DNA of 64,000 nt, taken from Malaya genurostris. Its lineage: Eukaryota; Arthropoda; Insecta; Diptera; Culicidae. The stretch is from NCBI RefSeq assembly GCF_030247185.1, contig NC_080572.1:235043336-235107335 (forward strand), written 5' to 3'. The notes beneath the pieces were generated by a model. That model did not search any database. It was not told where the DNA came from and saw only the letters and a program-made list of their open reading frames with translations. A program made the position numbers and the translations under genes. Below are positions 1 through 10,744 of the stretch, one piece after another; within the stretch, counting starts at the first letter, position 1; every line of letters begins with the position of its first letter.

Positions 1-99
1 AGGAGCCAAGAGCTATACGCGTGCGGGGCGAACGACTGTTCAACACCGACTGTGCGTTTCCTTCTTCTTCCGTACCAGCACGTACCCATGCGTACCGAT

Positions 100-640
100 T
101 TTGCATCATTTTGTATGACAGTTTGAAAGTTTTGATACTTATTGCCCTATAATTTCGGAACCGGAAGTCGGATCTAGATGAAATTGCACAGTATCTTTAA
201 TGATAATGAGAGCTTTAATTTGAATTACGATTTGTGAAAATTGGTTAACTCTTGCCGAGACATCGAAGTGAGTTCCGGTTTCGGAGCTTTTCTTCACTAT
301 GATCGGTGCTTCCAGAAGCGAAAACCGAGGACTAGTTGTCCTCGGGTAGATTTCTATATCCACTAACTAACAAATCGGATCAGATTAGATCGGATTAGAC
401 TCAATAACGATCTATGGGACCGTAAGATCTTTCATTTGAATATGAGTTTGTCAAAATCGGTTCAGCCATTTCTGAGCAAATCGAGTGTCTTTATTTGTCA
501 CATACACACATACATACATATATACATACATACACACACAGACACACACAGACATATATGACAGTCGGCCCTCCGGCCCTCGGTTCAATAGTCGGAGTTT
601 AAAGTGATTGCATAACCTTTCTATATGAGAACGGCAAAAA
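100..640. repeat. Dispersed 'GGAAGTCGGAT' repeat, near-complete copy
   Basis: A copy of the most abundant repeat family in the window. In order it holds a 5' domain with 'TTTGTATGACAGTTTGAAAG', the core 'CGGAACCGGAAGTCGGATC', a 'TGAATATGAGTTTGTCAAAATCGGTTCAGCCAT' type segment (seen at about 439-470), a (CA)/(CATA) microsatellite at about 498-555, and a 'CGGCCCTCCGGCCCTCGG' tail at about 565-585. The same ordered blocks recur many times below. No conserved ORF is visible, so it behaves like a SINE- or MITE-like non-coding repeat; its class is not established. Short ORFs across it are chance frames. Confidence 0.7.
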
Positions 641-1900
641 CACTTATATGGGCTCATTTTTGACACCAATTTATTCGAGTAGTTGAAAAAAGTGTGCTTC
701 AGCGTTTATGTCACATATTCGGAAACATTTCTCAAACCTAGCGTATCAAAAATAATCCATTTGAACGTGAAATAATTATACAGATAAATAAATTTGTTTG
801 TCGATTACGTCACTTATACGATTAAATCTTCGAAACTCCGAAACTGACGCTTTAGTTAGTCATATAATCTACGAAATCGATGCACAGCCCAATTTTAGTT
901 TTGAACGAGCCAACAAACGTTTTTTCCAACAATTCTATCCAAAAACCTTCCTATACCGTATAATTTCAAGCAGGTTTGAAGAGTAAATATCAGAAAACAA
1001 TGTTGGAATGTCGTTCAGCCATTTAAAAAAATACCAAAAAAATCAATGCCATCGAATGATGCTAGGTGAAGTTCAAACGAATTGACAGACATGTCGCATC
1101 CAGATAGGCGCACGTTCCTTGAATGAATGCATAAATGAATGAAGAATCTACGCACGTCATAGGCATCAATGTAACTAAGTCTGGTTGACACGGTGGCCTC
1201 TTTCTTGGTGGCTGTTCGTTTCGGCGTATTGATTTATTGCTCACTGGATTGAAGAGTGATGTGGATCACATGAAAAATGGTGAAATTTCATATGTGTAAA
1301 TTGTTCAATGCCAGTAGGAAAACCTATGCATCAATCAGCCGAGAAATTGCGCAGTTGTTTGGTAAAGTGCTAGTGGATCGTAGCATTTGCAATCGAATCC
1401 TGTATTTTCAGAGACATGAAAATATTAAACGATTGCTAAAACATTCAGTTATAAATTGTGTCGGTGTCTTAAGTTATAAAGTTATAAGTTTTCTGAAAGG
1501 AAGTATTTCCTTGCCATGAACACGTACGGAAATAGTGTTGTTCTATTGAAATTTGTTTGAGCTCTACTAGTTTGAACCAATTGAGTTTACATCTTATCCA
1601 GTGGCATACCTAGAATAATTAGCACCCGTGGAAAAAATATGAGTTACCGGCCCCCATCGTAGGGGAGATCGGTTTAGTGAGGAAAAAAACGGACCCTCGA
1701 CTTCACCACCGGGCGATTCGTTTCAACTAAATTTGATCATATCAAAATGCTTGCGACACAGACTTCTGTTCAATCCTCAATATCTGGCTCCACAATTGGT
1801 TTTTGTTTAGTGACAACATAGCATTCTCTAAAGTGGCATCTTCCATTCAATGCTTCAGAGAAATCTTCTTCGGGACAATTCAAACAAACACCACTTGAAG
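641..1900. other. Intergenic stretch, nothing recognised
   Basis: No gene, promoter or repeat structure that I can support. Small open frames (about 60-80 codons) at 798-986 and 1277-1519 have no recognisable domain, codon pattern or splice context. Around 1605-1725 the sequence 'TGGCATACCTAG...GGCCCCC' resembles the end of a DNA transposon, but I find no matching second end. Confidence 0.4.
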
Positions 1901-1948
1901 CACTGCTTTTAGAAAAAATAAATCCCATCGAATAAATCTCAGCCACGT

Positions 1949-1954
1949 TTTATT
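1949..1954 (-). terminator. AATAAA poly(A) signal of the first cuticular-like gene
   Basis: On the minus strand AATAAA lies about 75 bases beyond the stop codon of the gene at 2027-2392, a normal distance for an insect 3' UTR. Confidence 0.6.
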
Positions 1955-2026
1955 GTACTATTTAACAGTAATCGTAAGTAGAAAAAAAATCGAGTAAGAT
2001 CACATAATCCAGGAAAACCCAAAGCT

Positions 2027-2392
2027 CTACTTAAGCAGAACAGTTCCTGGAGCGAGGGCAACAACCGACTCGTACGGCGAATACACCAACGGAGCGGTCA
2101 AGTACGGTGTTGAATAGGCAGCGATCAGCGGGGCCACATCGCCATGGAACGTCTGCTCGTACACGGTGGCTACGGGAGCAACGTAATCACTAGTAACAAC
2201 GATGTCCGGGTCAGCGGCCAGCACCGGGGCACTGTACGTAATTATGTCCGGCTTTGGGTTTGGTCGCGCTGACCCCGAGGCGATGGCAATGATAACGAAC
2301 AGGCAAATCTGCAACTCAAATGAGACTATTATTAGATATCTGTTTACCGAACTGGATGTTTTTTTTTCAGCGGTCTTTACAATCTTGAACAT
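2027..2392 (-). CDS. Small secreted cuticular-like protein (two exons)
   Basis: Inferred to encode a 97-residue secreted structural protein of cuticle or chorion type. Exon 1 is only 12 coding nt (2381-2392, MFKI). A donor GTAAAG at 2380 and acceptor TTGCAG at 2309 define a 72-bp phase-0 intron with a branch-like CTAAT. Exon 2 (2027-2308) begins ICLFVIIAIASGSA, so splicing builds a perfect signal peptide with cleavage near GSA/RP. The mature part is low-complexity, rich in Ala, Pro, Val, Tyr and Thr, with 'YSAP', 'VAPV' and 'AAYSTPYLTAP' type repeats and no Cys. This resembles insect low-complexity cuticular proteins, but I cannot assign a named family. The intron is in frame and stop-free, so the unspliced frame also reads as 121 codons. 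The promoter is at 2449-2484. It is probably paralogous in plan to the gene at 54830-59235. Confidence 0.78.
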   Translation of the reverse strand: MFKIVKTAEKKTSSSVNRYLIIVSFELQICLFVIIAIASGSARPNPKPDIITYSAPVLAADPDIVVTSDYVAPVATVYEQTFHGDVAPLIAAYSTPYLTAPLVYSPYESVVALAPGTVLLK

Positions 2393-2448
2393 TTTGGTGA
2401 CGATCTTCCGGCGGAAACGTGCTGACTGCAGTTCAAATATTGATTATG

Positions 2449-2484
2449 ACTGATAATCGGCATCATCCCACTGGACGTTTTATA
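2449..2484 (-). promoter_or_regulatory. Core promoter: TATA box plus TCAGT initiator
   Basis: On the minus strand TATAAAA (2484-2478) is followed about 31 bases downstream by the arthropod initiator TCAGT (2453-2449). Transcription should start near 2452, giving a 5' UTR of about 60 bases before the ATG at 2392. Spacing and both motifs match the canonical insect core promoter. Confidence 0.75.
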
Positions 2485-3110
2485 CTTCATGTTCACAATA
2501 AAGCGATTTAGAATCACGCGTTAGGTGGGGAACTATTAATTGATAGGTTTAAAATATATTCCCAGCACGTTCCTCAATCAGAGTACCTTTTTCGTTGACG
2601 GTTCTACGTGGCTAGTCTAATCCATGCGCATGAGAGAAATCATAATTACCTCGGTTAAAAAATTCTTTCAACCGTATGACCGTTCACGGGCGTTCATGAC
2701 TGTTTAGTAAGACATTCCGGACAAACTCAAGCCAGCAGACAGCGGACGTTTTATGACTCGGGTTTTCAAAGTATTAATTAATTTTGACAGTTCATCTGCC
2801 AAGGTTCACGTACCTCACTTCCGATACCAATTGAACCATTGAGCATGTTCTGACAATAGTCGCTTCAATAGATACTTGTAACTGACGAAAATTATGCTTT
2901 AGCATAACCTTTTCGATTTGTAAACAGTTTTAAGTCAACTTTAGGTTTTTGAATTGTCGATAAATGACGGCTTGAAACACATCCGGAACCGGGAACAAGG
3001 AACTGATATTGCTGAGCTCGATTCGCTTGGTCAGCAACTAACATAACCTACAAATTGAATCTGTTTTTTAGACAAATTTAGAACAACTTTTCCATTTTTG
3101 CAGCGTCGCT
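2485..3110. other. Upstream region of the first cuticular-like gene
   Basis: No coding signal or repeat recognised. It may hold the gene's distal regulatory sequence, but no specific site can be supported. Confidence 0.3.
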
Positions 3111-3124
3111 CTAAATGACTGGTT

Positions 3125-3335
3125 GCACACTCCACCCTGTAATTCCGGAGCAAGAATCCGGACCAAGGCAGAACTCCACATCTTAACTCATGGGACCATA
3201 ATGCCTTTCATTCGAATTTAACTGTGTAAAAATTGGATCAGCTGTTTCTGAGAAATTGGAGTGATTTCCGGATTGGAAAACACGATCGCTTTTTCCGGTA
3301 CTTCCGGAGCCCGGAACGAAGATCCGCTATACCAC
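3125..3335. repeat. Dispersed 'GGAAGTCGGAT' family, decayed copy
   Basis: Contains 'CACCCTGTAATTCCGGAGCAAGAATCCGGA', 'TTTCATTCGAATTTAACTGTGTAAAAATTGG' and 'TTCTGAGAAATTGGAGTGATTTCCGG' blocks in the order seen in other copies. It lacks the microsatellite and tail, so it is a diverged fragment. From about 3340 to 4050 I see nothing further. Confidence 0.5.
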
Positions 3336-4049
3336 AAATCAGTGCATTTGTTCATCAACTAACCAGACTTGCTTAATTGAAGAATTTTACGGCTAGTTGA
3401 AAGCAGTGTTGGTGATTGTCGAAAATTTGACAAAAGCTGCTCGATATTTATCAATATTGTATACAACATTTTCAATCCGGTAGAAGATGCTGAAAGAACT
3501 CGAGTCTCTCAATGCATGAACCACGAGAGAATTTTTCTACATTTCTTCGCTCCACTTCATACTCTGAATATTTCACGGCCCTTAAAAAAAATTACAGTCT
3601 GATAATGATTGGTGCTGTGTGGAATTTACCAAGAGCGAATCGCAAGTTGACAATTATCGCAGAAAATCGAATCGATTGTTCGACTTGATGATTCTCATAC
3701 TAGGATGCAATATTTCAAAACCCTTGTGTGGAGCATTCACATGAATTTTCATAGACACATCTTATACAAAGGTTATATTCACTGGTGTCTATTCTATGTT
3801 AAATGAACCACGCCGGTTTTTTGTTGCTGCGATGATATCCGTCTCTCCTTGATGGCACTGATTGAATCGTGTGCAGAGTTGCTAGTGATCGTTCTTTGAT
3901 ACGAGAAATGCCATCCTAGGTTGAAGGTATATATTGCTTAATTTTCCAGTACCATGCAGTGCCGTAAAATTTCATTTAATTTTTTTCAATTGACAATACA
4001 CAGTCGATCAGTTCATTTATTTATTTGTCTTCGAGTTAAAAAAAAAATT

Positions 4050-5165
4050 CGCACAGGCGTAGACTTATACTAATTTAATCCTAATCTTTTTCTTTGTTTG
4101 AAAGTCTCTTTGCTAATATTAAAATCAAATAAATTATAAACTCTATTGAATTGCTGACAGCAAACGTACAGTGGATTTTTTGGCCGTACAACGTTCTATG
4201 AACTGATCATCGGAAGAAAACCATTCGGCGTAGCAATCTGCTTGGAACGTTGATATCCAATTTAGCTAACAGAGCATCACAGCCAATGTTGTTTGAGAGC
4301 AAGTCCAAAACGAATAGTTGCTGTAGGAAGATTCGCCTATCTGGTAGGCAAACTGATGAGAGCACAGCGATGTTCATAGAAAGGTAGTTGGAAACGATTT
4401 CGCCAAGGAAGTCGTCTAAGAGCAAACCTCATAAAGCTCTTATGAACTCGTTCGATACAATCGATATGAATGAAGTTATACGGGGACCACACAATAACTC
4501 CGTACTCAAGGATGCTCCGAACCAGGGAAACTTAATGTGTCTTTAAACTATAAACTTCTGTGAAGTCTCGAGTTACACGTTTGATTAGTTCCGCAGTACT
4601 TCAAATGCCTTAGCAGTAACCGTTGAGTAGTGTTCCGTAAAACGAAGCTTGCGATCGAGAATGATACCTAGATCCTTAACAGATGATACTCGTACAACTG
4701 GGATGGTATTCATAGAGTACTCAAACACAATAGGCTAGCGTATACGGGCAAACGTAATAACATTTGATTTATCTATATTCACCTTCATACCGTTTCTGTC
4801 ACACCATGTCAATATCATTTCCATGTTAATTTGCAGAGCACAACAGTCCACTAGAGTAGTGATGATGCGATAAATTCGTAGATCATCAGCGTACATGGTT
4901 TTAAAAGACGTTAGTCTATCACATAGCTCGTTGATAAAGAACACAAATAGTAGTGGCCCAAGATGACTTCCTTGAGGTACTCCAGCTGCTCTAAAACGAA
5001 GAATCAAGTCGAAAATCCAAAGAGGTTAGCCAGTTTGGGAAGCCATTTCTCAACAGCAAGTAGATGTGGGACGCAGTCAAAAGCTTTCGAAAAGTCAACA
5101 TATATCGCGTCGATCTGTCGATCACTTTTTCATTTTGCTAACAAGCGTCGATACATACACACCTA
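4050..5165 (-). pseudogene. Decayed non-LTR retrotransposon RT fragment (CR1/Jockey-like)
   Basis: On the minus strand successive frames give the reverse transcriptase core. 'YVDFSKAFDCVPH' lies at about 5070-5105, 'GVPQGSHLGPLLFVFFINEL' at about 4925-4990 and the catalytic 'YADD' box at about 4890-4900. The thumb motif 'WCDRNGMKVNIDKS' follows, then 'VSSVKDLGIILDRKLRF' at about 4630-4680 and a C-terminal region down to about 4140. Several frameshifts and stops (for example TAG near 4737) make it non-functional. The endonuclease and ORF1 are missing, so it is a 5'-truncated old insertion. Clade placement from motifs alone is tentative. Confidence 0.8.
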
Positions 5166-5450
5166 GAAAAAAATCGTGTAAATTTACGTCTTCTAAGACC
5201 GACATATACGAGTGTCAAAAATGACTCATTTTTACAGTAGATCTAACACATGTTTAAGGCATTCTGACATATTTTCAATTATTGAAGCATGTAAATTTAC
5301 ACGTCTGCTTTAAAAGTAGTGTATTTTCGACACATATGTAAATCATTCTTGTAAAATTCAGTCATTTTACGAATTATGTTCTTATGATTTGAGGCATATG
5401 CGGATTTACGTCACCAGTAAATTTAAGAATTGTCTGCTGTGTAGATCATC
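5160..5450. repeat. MITE-like repeat, family C (copy 1)
   Basis: Begins 'ACACACCTAGAAAAAAATCG' and contains 'TTTTTACAGTAGATCTAACACATG', 'TTCTGACATATTTTCAATTATTGAA' and 'GTAAATTTACACGTCTG' segments. The same ordered segments recur at 55219-55600 and 56928-57150, at clearly reduced identity. No ORF. The end 'CTGTGTAG' is roughly complementary to the start. From 5450 to 6130 nothing else is recognised except a short (TTTTA)n run near 5764-5785. Confidence 0.6.
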
Positions 5451-6133
5451 AAATTCGTTGTGGCCGACCGTTTTTTGATCAAACTAAAGTAAAGTAATTG
5501 ATCGAAACAGTTATTTTGTATGATAGTGCAGCTGTGGTAGGTGTGTGTTGTTTAGTGAAAAGTGTTATTTATTGAACAAATATTCCAACGACGGAAAGTG
5601 TGAATTTACCGCCTAAAATTGAACGACGTCAACCGATCAAAGCGCCATCTGCATATCATTGTCGGTGTTATCAGATTTATATGGAATTAAAATTTACAAT
5701 TCAATCGTGTAATTCAAGTTGAAAATCTAAAATTAGTCTGCAGCAAATTCATCCACGAGTGTTTATTTTATTTTATTTTATTTTCTCAGTAGTAGTGTGT
5801 CATCTCGCGTTGTTCACAGCAATCCGAATATGAGAAGCAGGATACTGGTCAGATCGTTTCTTAGAGGTATTTAACATTTTTCTTATTTACAATATCTTTT
5901 ATTTCTCGAATTCTGCTATGCCAGCTTAAACCCGCCTAATGGTTTGTTTTTTAGAAGGGTGCGTCTTGCTCATTTCAGACCTTCAGGAAGATACACAAAG
6001 CTTCCCCACGTGACTCAGCTTAACAATCCACTCAATCATCAAGTCATTCACTTGAAAGATACCCTGATGCACTTCCTACCCCTCCACGTTGACGATATAA
6101 TTGAGCACAATACAATTCAATGTAATACAATGC

Positions 6134-6278
6134 AATATAATATAATATAATATAATATAATATAATATAATATAATATAATATAATATAATATAATATAA
6201 TATAATATAATATAATATAATATAATATAATATAATATAATATAATATAATATAATATAATATAATATAATATAATAT
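6134..6278. repeat. (TATAA)n pentanucleotide array
   Basis: About 29 near-perfect copies of a 5-bp unit. It produces long spurious Tyr/Ile open frames on the minus strand that are not genes. Confidence 0.95.
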
Positions 6279-6385
6279 ATGACATAATATGCTATAATAC
6301 AATATACGTGACAGTCAATGTCACAGTGTAAGTTATGTTCTTCTTTCGTCGCAGTACTGCAGGAAATATAATATTTCTCTTTTAA

Positions 6386-7534
6386 TACACGGAACGACCG
6401 AAATTAGCTCTGCGCCTAATTCGTATTACTGTTTTTGAATTAGTTGATTTTAACAACAAAATTTCCAAAATAACTATAAAATTAGTTAAAATTTAGAATT
6501 TACTGTGCTGAAAAAAACTCTTATTTTTAGAGAAAGTGTTTAGTTGGTGAATATTCTGGACACAAACCAGCAATATTTCAATCCAACACGAAATTCTCAT
6601 TGACAACTAATTTCGTTATTAAATTCAGAAACTTTGATTCTATTTATCTATCACCGTCATTACTGAAGGACAGCAATGTCAAAGCAAAACAATCCATTAA
6701 AAAGCTAAAAGGGACAGTCTTGTTGAAACTGCTCGCAAATTATCCCTATATAATTTTCTAAACCGATATGTAAAAATGACGTAAACTGTTAGTGGAAAGT
6801 GTATTTATTCAGAATTTGTGCGCAGTTAAAGCGATTGTGGGTAATAATGTTTTTACGCGAAACAGTGAAGTGAGTTTCGAATGTTGCACTCTAATTGTAC
6901 ACGTCAAATGATGTTTTTTTTGTATCTTCTCATTCCGGGCTACGCCGTCCGGTGTACTACTTGTATTCGGTTTTTGTTTTCCGAGTGCTCAAAGTTTTCA
7001 GTGAGAGAGTCGATTTCGCGAAGTCGAATGAAGAAAACAGCGATTTAGAAGTAAAATTTTCAAAAAGAAATTTATGTTTCGCTTATGTCTTTTTCTCCAA
7101 TACAACATCGTATTTATACCTGCAAATATTGAAAAGATAACCGCGACTGAAATTTTTTTCGGTAGTAGTGTGCCATCTAGTGGCTAGTAGTCATTACGGT
7201 GTTAACGAGCGCCATATAGCTGCTAATTGCAAAAACCAATTCAACCATTTATGTTGGTTGAAAACAACGTTTTATTTCTCTAATTCAACTAAAAAATTAG
7301 TTGAATGGATATGAAGCGTGCCTTAGCTAAGAAATGACAGCACGTTTAATTGGTGAATTCAACTAAAAAAAATAGCCATTTCTACAAATATTTTATTATT
7401 ATTAAGAAAATTAGAATTAAAAAATCTAAATTAGCAAAAGTAAGATTTTTTTAGTTGTCTCAAAAAATAACTAACTAAAATCAGAAAATCAACTAATTTT
7501 TTCGCCAAAATGCTAATTTCGGTCTTTCCGTGTA
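6386..7534 (+). mobile_element. 1.15-kb non-autonomous TIR element, copy 1
   Basis: Terminal inverted repeats 'CACGGAACGACCGAAATTAG' and the complement of 'CTAATTTCGGTCTTTCCGTG' are flanked by TA on both sides (6386-6387 and 7533-7534), suggesting a Tc1/mariner-type TA target. Subterminal regions carry many TTAGTT/AACTAA motifs, plausible transposase-binding repeats. No transposase domain is visible; an 81-codon frame at 6895-7140 has no recognisable domain. An inverted, highly similar copy lies at 25070-26227. This copy lacks about 27 bp near 6740 that the other copy has. Confidence 0.8.
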
Positions 7535-8500
7535 GAATTGCTGGAGAAGCCGACTTTTGAACGGAGCCTCGGACCCACAGTGTTATATACCATTCGACTC
7601 AGTTCGACGAGATCGGAAAATGTCTGTGTGTGTGTGTGAAAAAGTGTGTGTGAAAAAGAGTGTGTGTGTGTGTTTGTGTGTGTGTGTGAGTGTGTGTGTG
7701 TGCACTTTTCGAAGAAATTTATACGCGCTCAATTTTCTCAGAGATGGCTGAACCGATTTTAACAAACCAATGCTCGTTTGAAAGGTACTGTCGGGCTATT
7801 GATCAAGTTCAAAGATCAAATGACTGTGACTTTTGGTTTCGGAGATATGATTGTATAAGTGACGTAAGTGAAATTTCCGAAATTAACAATAAAAATCTTA
7901 AAATTGCATGAAACGTCTAGATTCAGTGTTATTTAAAAAAAAATTTTTTCGAAAAAATCGGCTTTCTGAGACTTTTGTTTTTTCCCAAAAAGTCGATTTT
8001 TTCAAAAAAAACAAATTTTTTCGAGGCATAAAAAAATTTTTTTTTTGATTTCGAAAATTTCATGTACCATGGTGAATTTTCAAGATCTATGAAAATTCCA
8101 CTAAGTGGACTAAGAAAGGTTTTTTCAGATTAGCATCACTTTTCTCATACAAATAAGCAACGCAAATGTCAGGCGATTGGTTGAAAAAATTAAGGCCTAC
8201 TATGTGATATAAACACTGAAGAATGCTTTTGTGAACTACTCGATTCAATCTGAATCAATTGGGGTCAAAAATGAGCCAAAATTAGTGTCACAAATTATTT
8301 AATAAAAAGATGAAAAATGTTTTTATGAGACTGTTTTGAAGAAAGAGAAAGGCATCATCACATTTTTGCTTTTCTCTATAGAAAGGTATTAGAATTGCTG
8401 GAAAAACCGACTTTCGAACGGAGCCTCGGAGACCCATAGTGTTATACACCATTCGACTCAGTCGTATCATGCAAGCGATACTTTTTAGAGAAATTGACTG
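7535..8500 (+). repeat. Dispersed repeat family, tail and 3' domain copy
   Basis: Starts in the middle of the dispersed repeat at 'GAATTGCTGGAGAAGCCGAC' directly against the TIR element. It continues through 'GGAGCCTCGGACCCACAGTG', a (TG)n microsatellite at about 7622-7703, 'CAGAGATGGCTGAACCGATT' and the 'AGATTAGCATCAC...CTCATACAAATAAGCAACG' block (about 8130-8330). It ends with another 'GAATTGCTGGAAAAACCGAC' tail (8391-8460). Two partial units therefore sit in tandem here. Confidence 0.65.
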
Positions 8501-8559
8501 ACTGCAAAATTTTTCGAATTTTCTGACTTTTGCAACCCTGTCTGAAAATATTTTAATAT

Positions 8560-9225
8560 TTTACCTGGCATCTTTGATACCGCGTGAAACCCAGCGATGC
8601 CAGGTCATTTTTTCAAAAATTTGTCTCTGGTTCCAAAATTTATCTGGATTTGTCTGTGTTAAAACTATATACAAGGAAATTTTGACCGAGATTCATTTTT
8701 AGGTAGCATAAAAAAACCACCTATCGTAAAGAGGCCAAAACCGTTAAGATCTGACAAATTTGGAAAAATCAGGAAAAATTTGTAAAATCTGGCAAAAGAT
8801 GTGGTTCGTTAGAGTGTCTGGCGAAGCGAGAAACATCTGGCATTTGACAGATAAATCTGGCAACCGGGCAACGCTAGTGAATCCCAGAGATGCCAGATCT
8901 GCAGATTTGTCTGTAAATCTACATATTTCGTACATAGTGCTGCTGACATTTTTTTTTGTGCAGACTTTTGCAGACTTTTGAAAATCTAGTTTTTTGCAAA
9001 CTTTCGTCAAAATTTACAGCCTTTTGAAATTGACGCGACCTTTTTTTTTTTGCTCGCCAAGTCAGTTTTGCATATTATACTTTATACAGAAATGGCTGTC
9101 AGCAAGACATACTTGCTGACTGCAGATTTTTTTTCGGATAAGTCTGTATATCCCTTTTCAACCCTGTTAGAAGATATTTGAAATTTTTACCTGGCATTTC
9201 TGGTGAAACCTCTTATTTTTATAAA
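8560..9225. repeat. 'TCTGGCA'-rich repeat region
   Basis: The words TCTGGCA/TGCCAGA and TTTGTCTG recur on both strands (for example 8569, 8600, 8791, 8837, 8857, 8895), giving partial self-complementarity around 8750-9010. Overlapping 70-90-codon frames on both strands come from this low-complexity sequence. It is probably a decayed palindromic repeat; class unknown. Confidence 0.45.
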
Positions 9226-9255
9226 TACCGCTAATCGAATTTTGCCACTAAAGTA

Positions 9256-10197
9256 CAGGGTCCGGCACTCGAAGTGTAATCAATTAAAAAGGCCATAAAT
9301 TCAGTTTGGAAAATTACTTTTACTTAATTCAAAGTACAAAATGTGTAAAAATAATACAAAATTCAGAATCAATTCACTTTTGCTCGATATGACCACCTTT
9401 TGCCTTGACTTGATGACTTGAGAGAGCGAAGGAGTTGCTTCGTTTGGCCGAAAGCGGTCAATTTCCGAACATTGTATTTTCTAATGAGAAAATTTTTCCA
9501 ATTGAGCAATTCGTAAACTCTCAAAACGATAGGGTTTACTTGACCGACCGTTCATACGAGAATTTGAGTCATCGATTGGCCACCAGGAGGCAGCAACCTG
9601 CAACAGATAATGGTTTGGGCCGCTGTAACCGCAGATGGGCGCTCTCCAATCGTTTTCATCGAGCCTGGCGTCAAGGTAAATGCGACATATTATCAGGAAA
9701 GTATTCTGGAGGTTGCTTTGAAGCCGTGGGCAGACAAACATCTCGGTGGCAGACCATGGACGTTTCAGCAGGGCTCGGCACCGTCTCACAAAGCTCGAGT
9801 GAACCAAGAATGGCTGAAAAACAACGTTCCGAACTTCATCACATCCACACAATGGCTCTCGAATTCACCAGATGCGAATCCAATGGATTATTCTTTTTGG
9901 GCCATTTTGGAGAGCAAAGTCCGAACTAAAAGATACACCAGTCTCGAGGCGCTGAAAAAAATTATTGTCCACGAGTGGGCCAAAATACCTGCAAGTCACA
10001 TTCGGCCAAACGAAGCAACTCCTTCGCTCTCTCAAGTCATCAAGTCAAGGCAAAAGATGGTCATATCGAGCAAAAGTGAATTGATTCTGAATTTTGTATT
10101 ATTTTTACACATTTTGTACTTTGAATTGAGTAAAAGTAATTTTCCAAACTGAATTTATGGCCTTTTTAATTGGTTACACTTCGAGTGCCGGACCCTG
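9256..10197 (+). mobile_element. DD37D (maT-like) mariner derivative, copy 1
   Basis: TIRs begin 'CAGGGTCCGGCACTCGAAGT' and are flanked by TA (9254-9255, 10198-10199). About 205 bp at the left end is the reverse complement of the right end, including sequence that codes for the transposase C-terminus on the right. The left end of the transposase gene was therefore replaced by an inverted copy of the right end. The element is 942 bp against roughly 1.3 kb for an intact relative. A second copy with the same structure is at 44782-45688. Confidence 0.88.
9470..10152 (+). pseudogene. Truncated DD37D transposase, catalytically dead
   Basis: Encodes the C-terminal half of a Tc1/mariner superfamily transposase in two frames. 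'VFSNEKIF' (about 9476-9500) is the first catalytic block with Asp changed to Asn. The 180-codon frame 9610-10152 has 'MVWAAVTADGRSPIVFIEPG', then 'FQQGSAPSHKA' where the second catalytic Asp is Gly, then 'SPDANPMDYSFW'. Counting from the second catalytic position to the last Asp (in NPMDY) gives 37 intervening residues, hence DD37D, as known for maT-type elements. The N-terminal DNA-binding domain is absent. Two of three catalytic residues are lost, so this copy cannot make an active enzyme. Confidence 0.85.
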
Positions 10198-10393
10198 TAA
10201 ATACCGCTTGTCGAATTTTGCGATTTTCAATCGAAAATATTGTTGTTTTGGTGTAGTACGGCGTGAATTCGCCGGAAGTAATTGGTGAGTACTGAACGAA
10301 ACGTGCAAGCTGGTTACAGTGGCCCTAAGTGTCGGTATCACAAGCAGTTCATTGGCGGCACGGCACCGTGCACGGACACCGATATAATTTTTG

Positions 10394-10641
10394 TATAAAA
10401 TGTTCAAAACGACGAATGTGACAATGAGGGCTTCTCTTTGTTTACTTTCTCTTTCGATTATTACGGTATTCTTAGCAATCCTTCTCTTGAATTATTTATC
10501 GAAAATAATAATCAAAGCTATCATCTTTTAATCTGCACAGAAAAAATACCGAAAAATGCAGGAATATTTCACAATAATCGGAAGAAAAAGTAAACAAAGA
10601 GAATCTCTCATTGTTACATTCGTCGTTTTGAACATTTTATA
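10394..10641. mobile_element. Fold-back MITE (248 bp)
   Basis: The left arm 'TATAAAATGTTCAAAACGAC' followed by 'GAATGTGACAATGAG' and a 'TCTCTTTGTTTACTTTCTC' segment is repeated as its complement at the right end with few mismatches. The arms are about 70 bp and meet near the middle. No coding capacity. A partial relative ('AACTATCATCTTTTAATCTG') is at about 61168-61275. Confidence 0.75.
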
Positions 10642-10744
10642 CTGATTATTTATTCCCTACACTCAACGGAATCAACACATATTATCTATTTTGTAAGGTA
10701 TGTAATATTTTTCTACACGGTAACTGTATAGAAAAATATTCACG

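Noticed and set aside
6076..6302. Long Tyr-Ile open frames on the minus strand
   Set aside because: Generated entirely by the (TATAA)n array; no start context or domain.
8744..9010. Overlapping 70-90-codon frames on both strands
   Set aside because: Explained by TCTGGCA/TTTGTCTG repeats with internal complementarity; no coding features.
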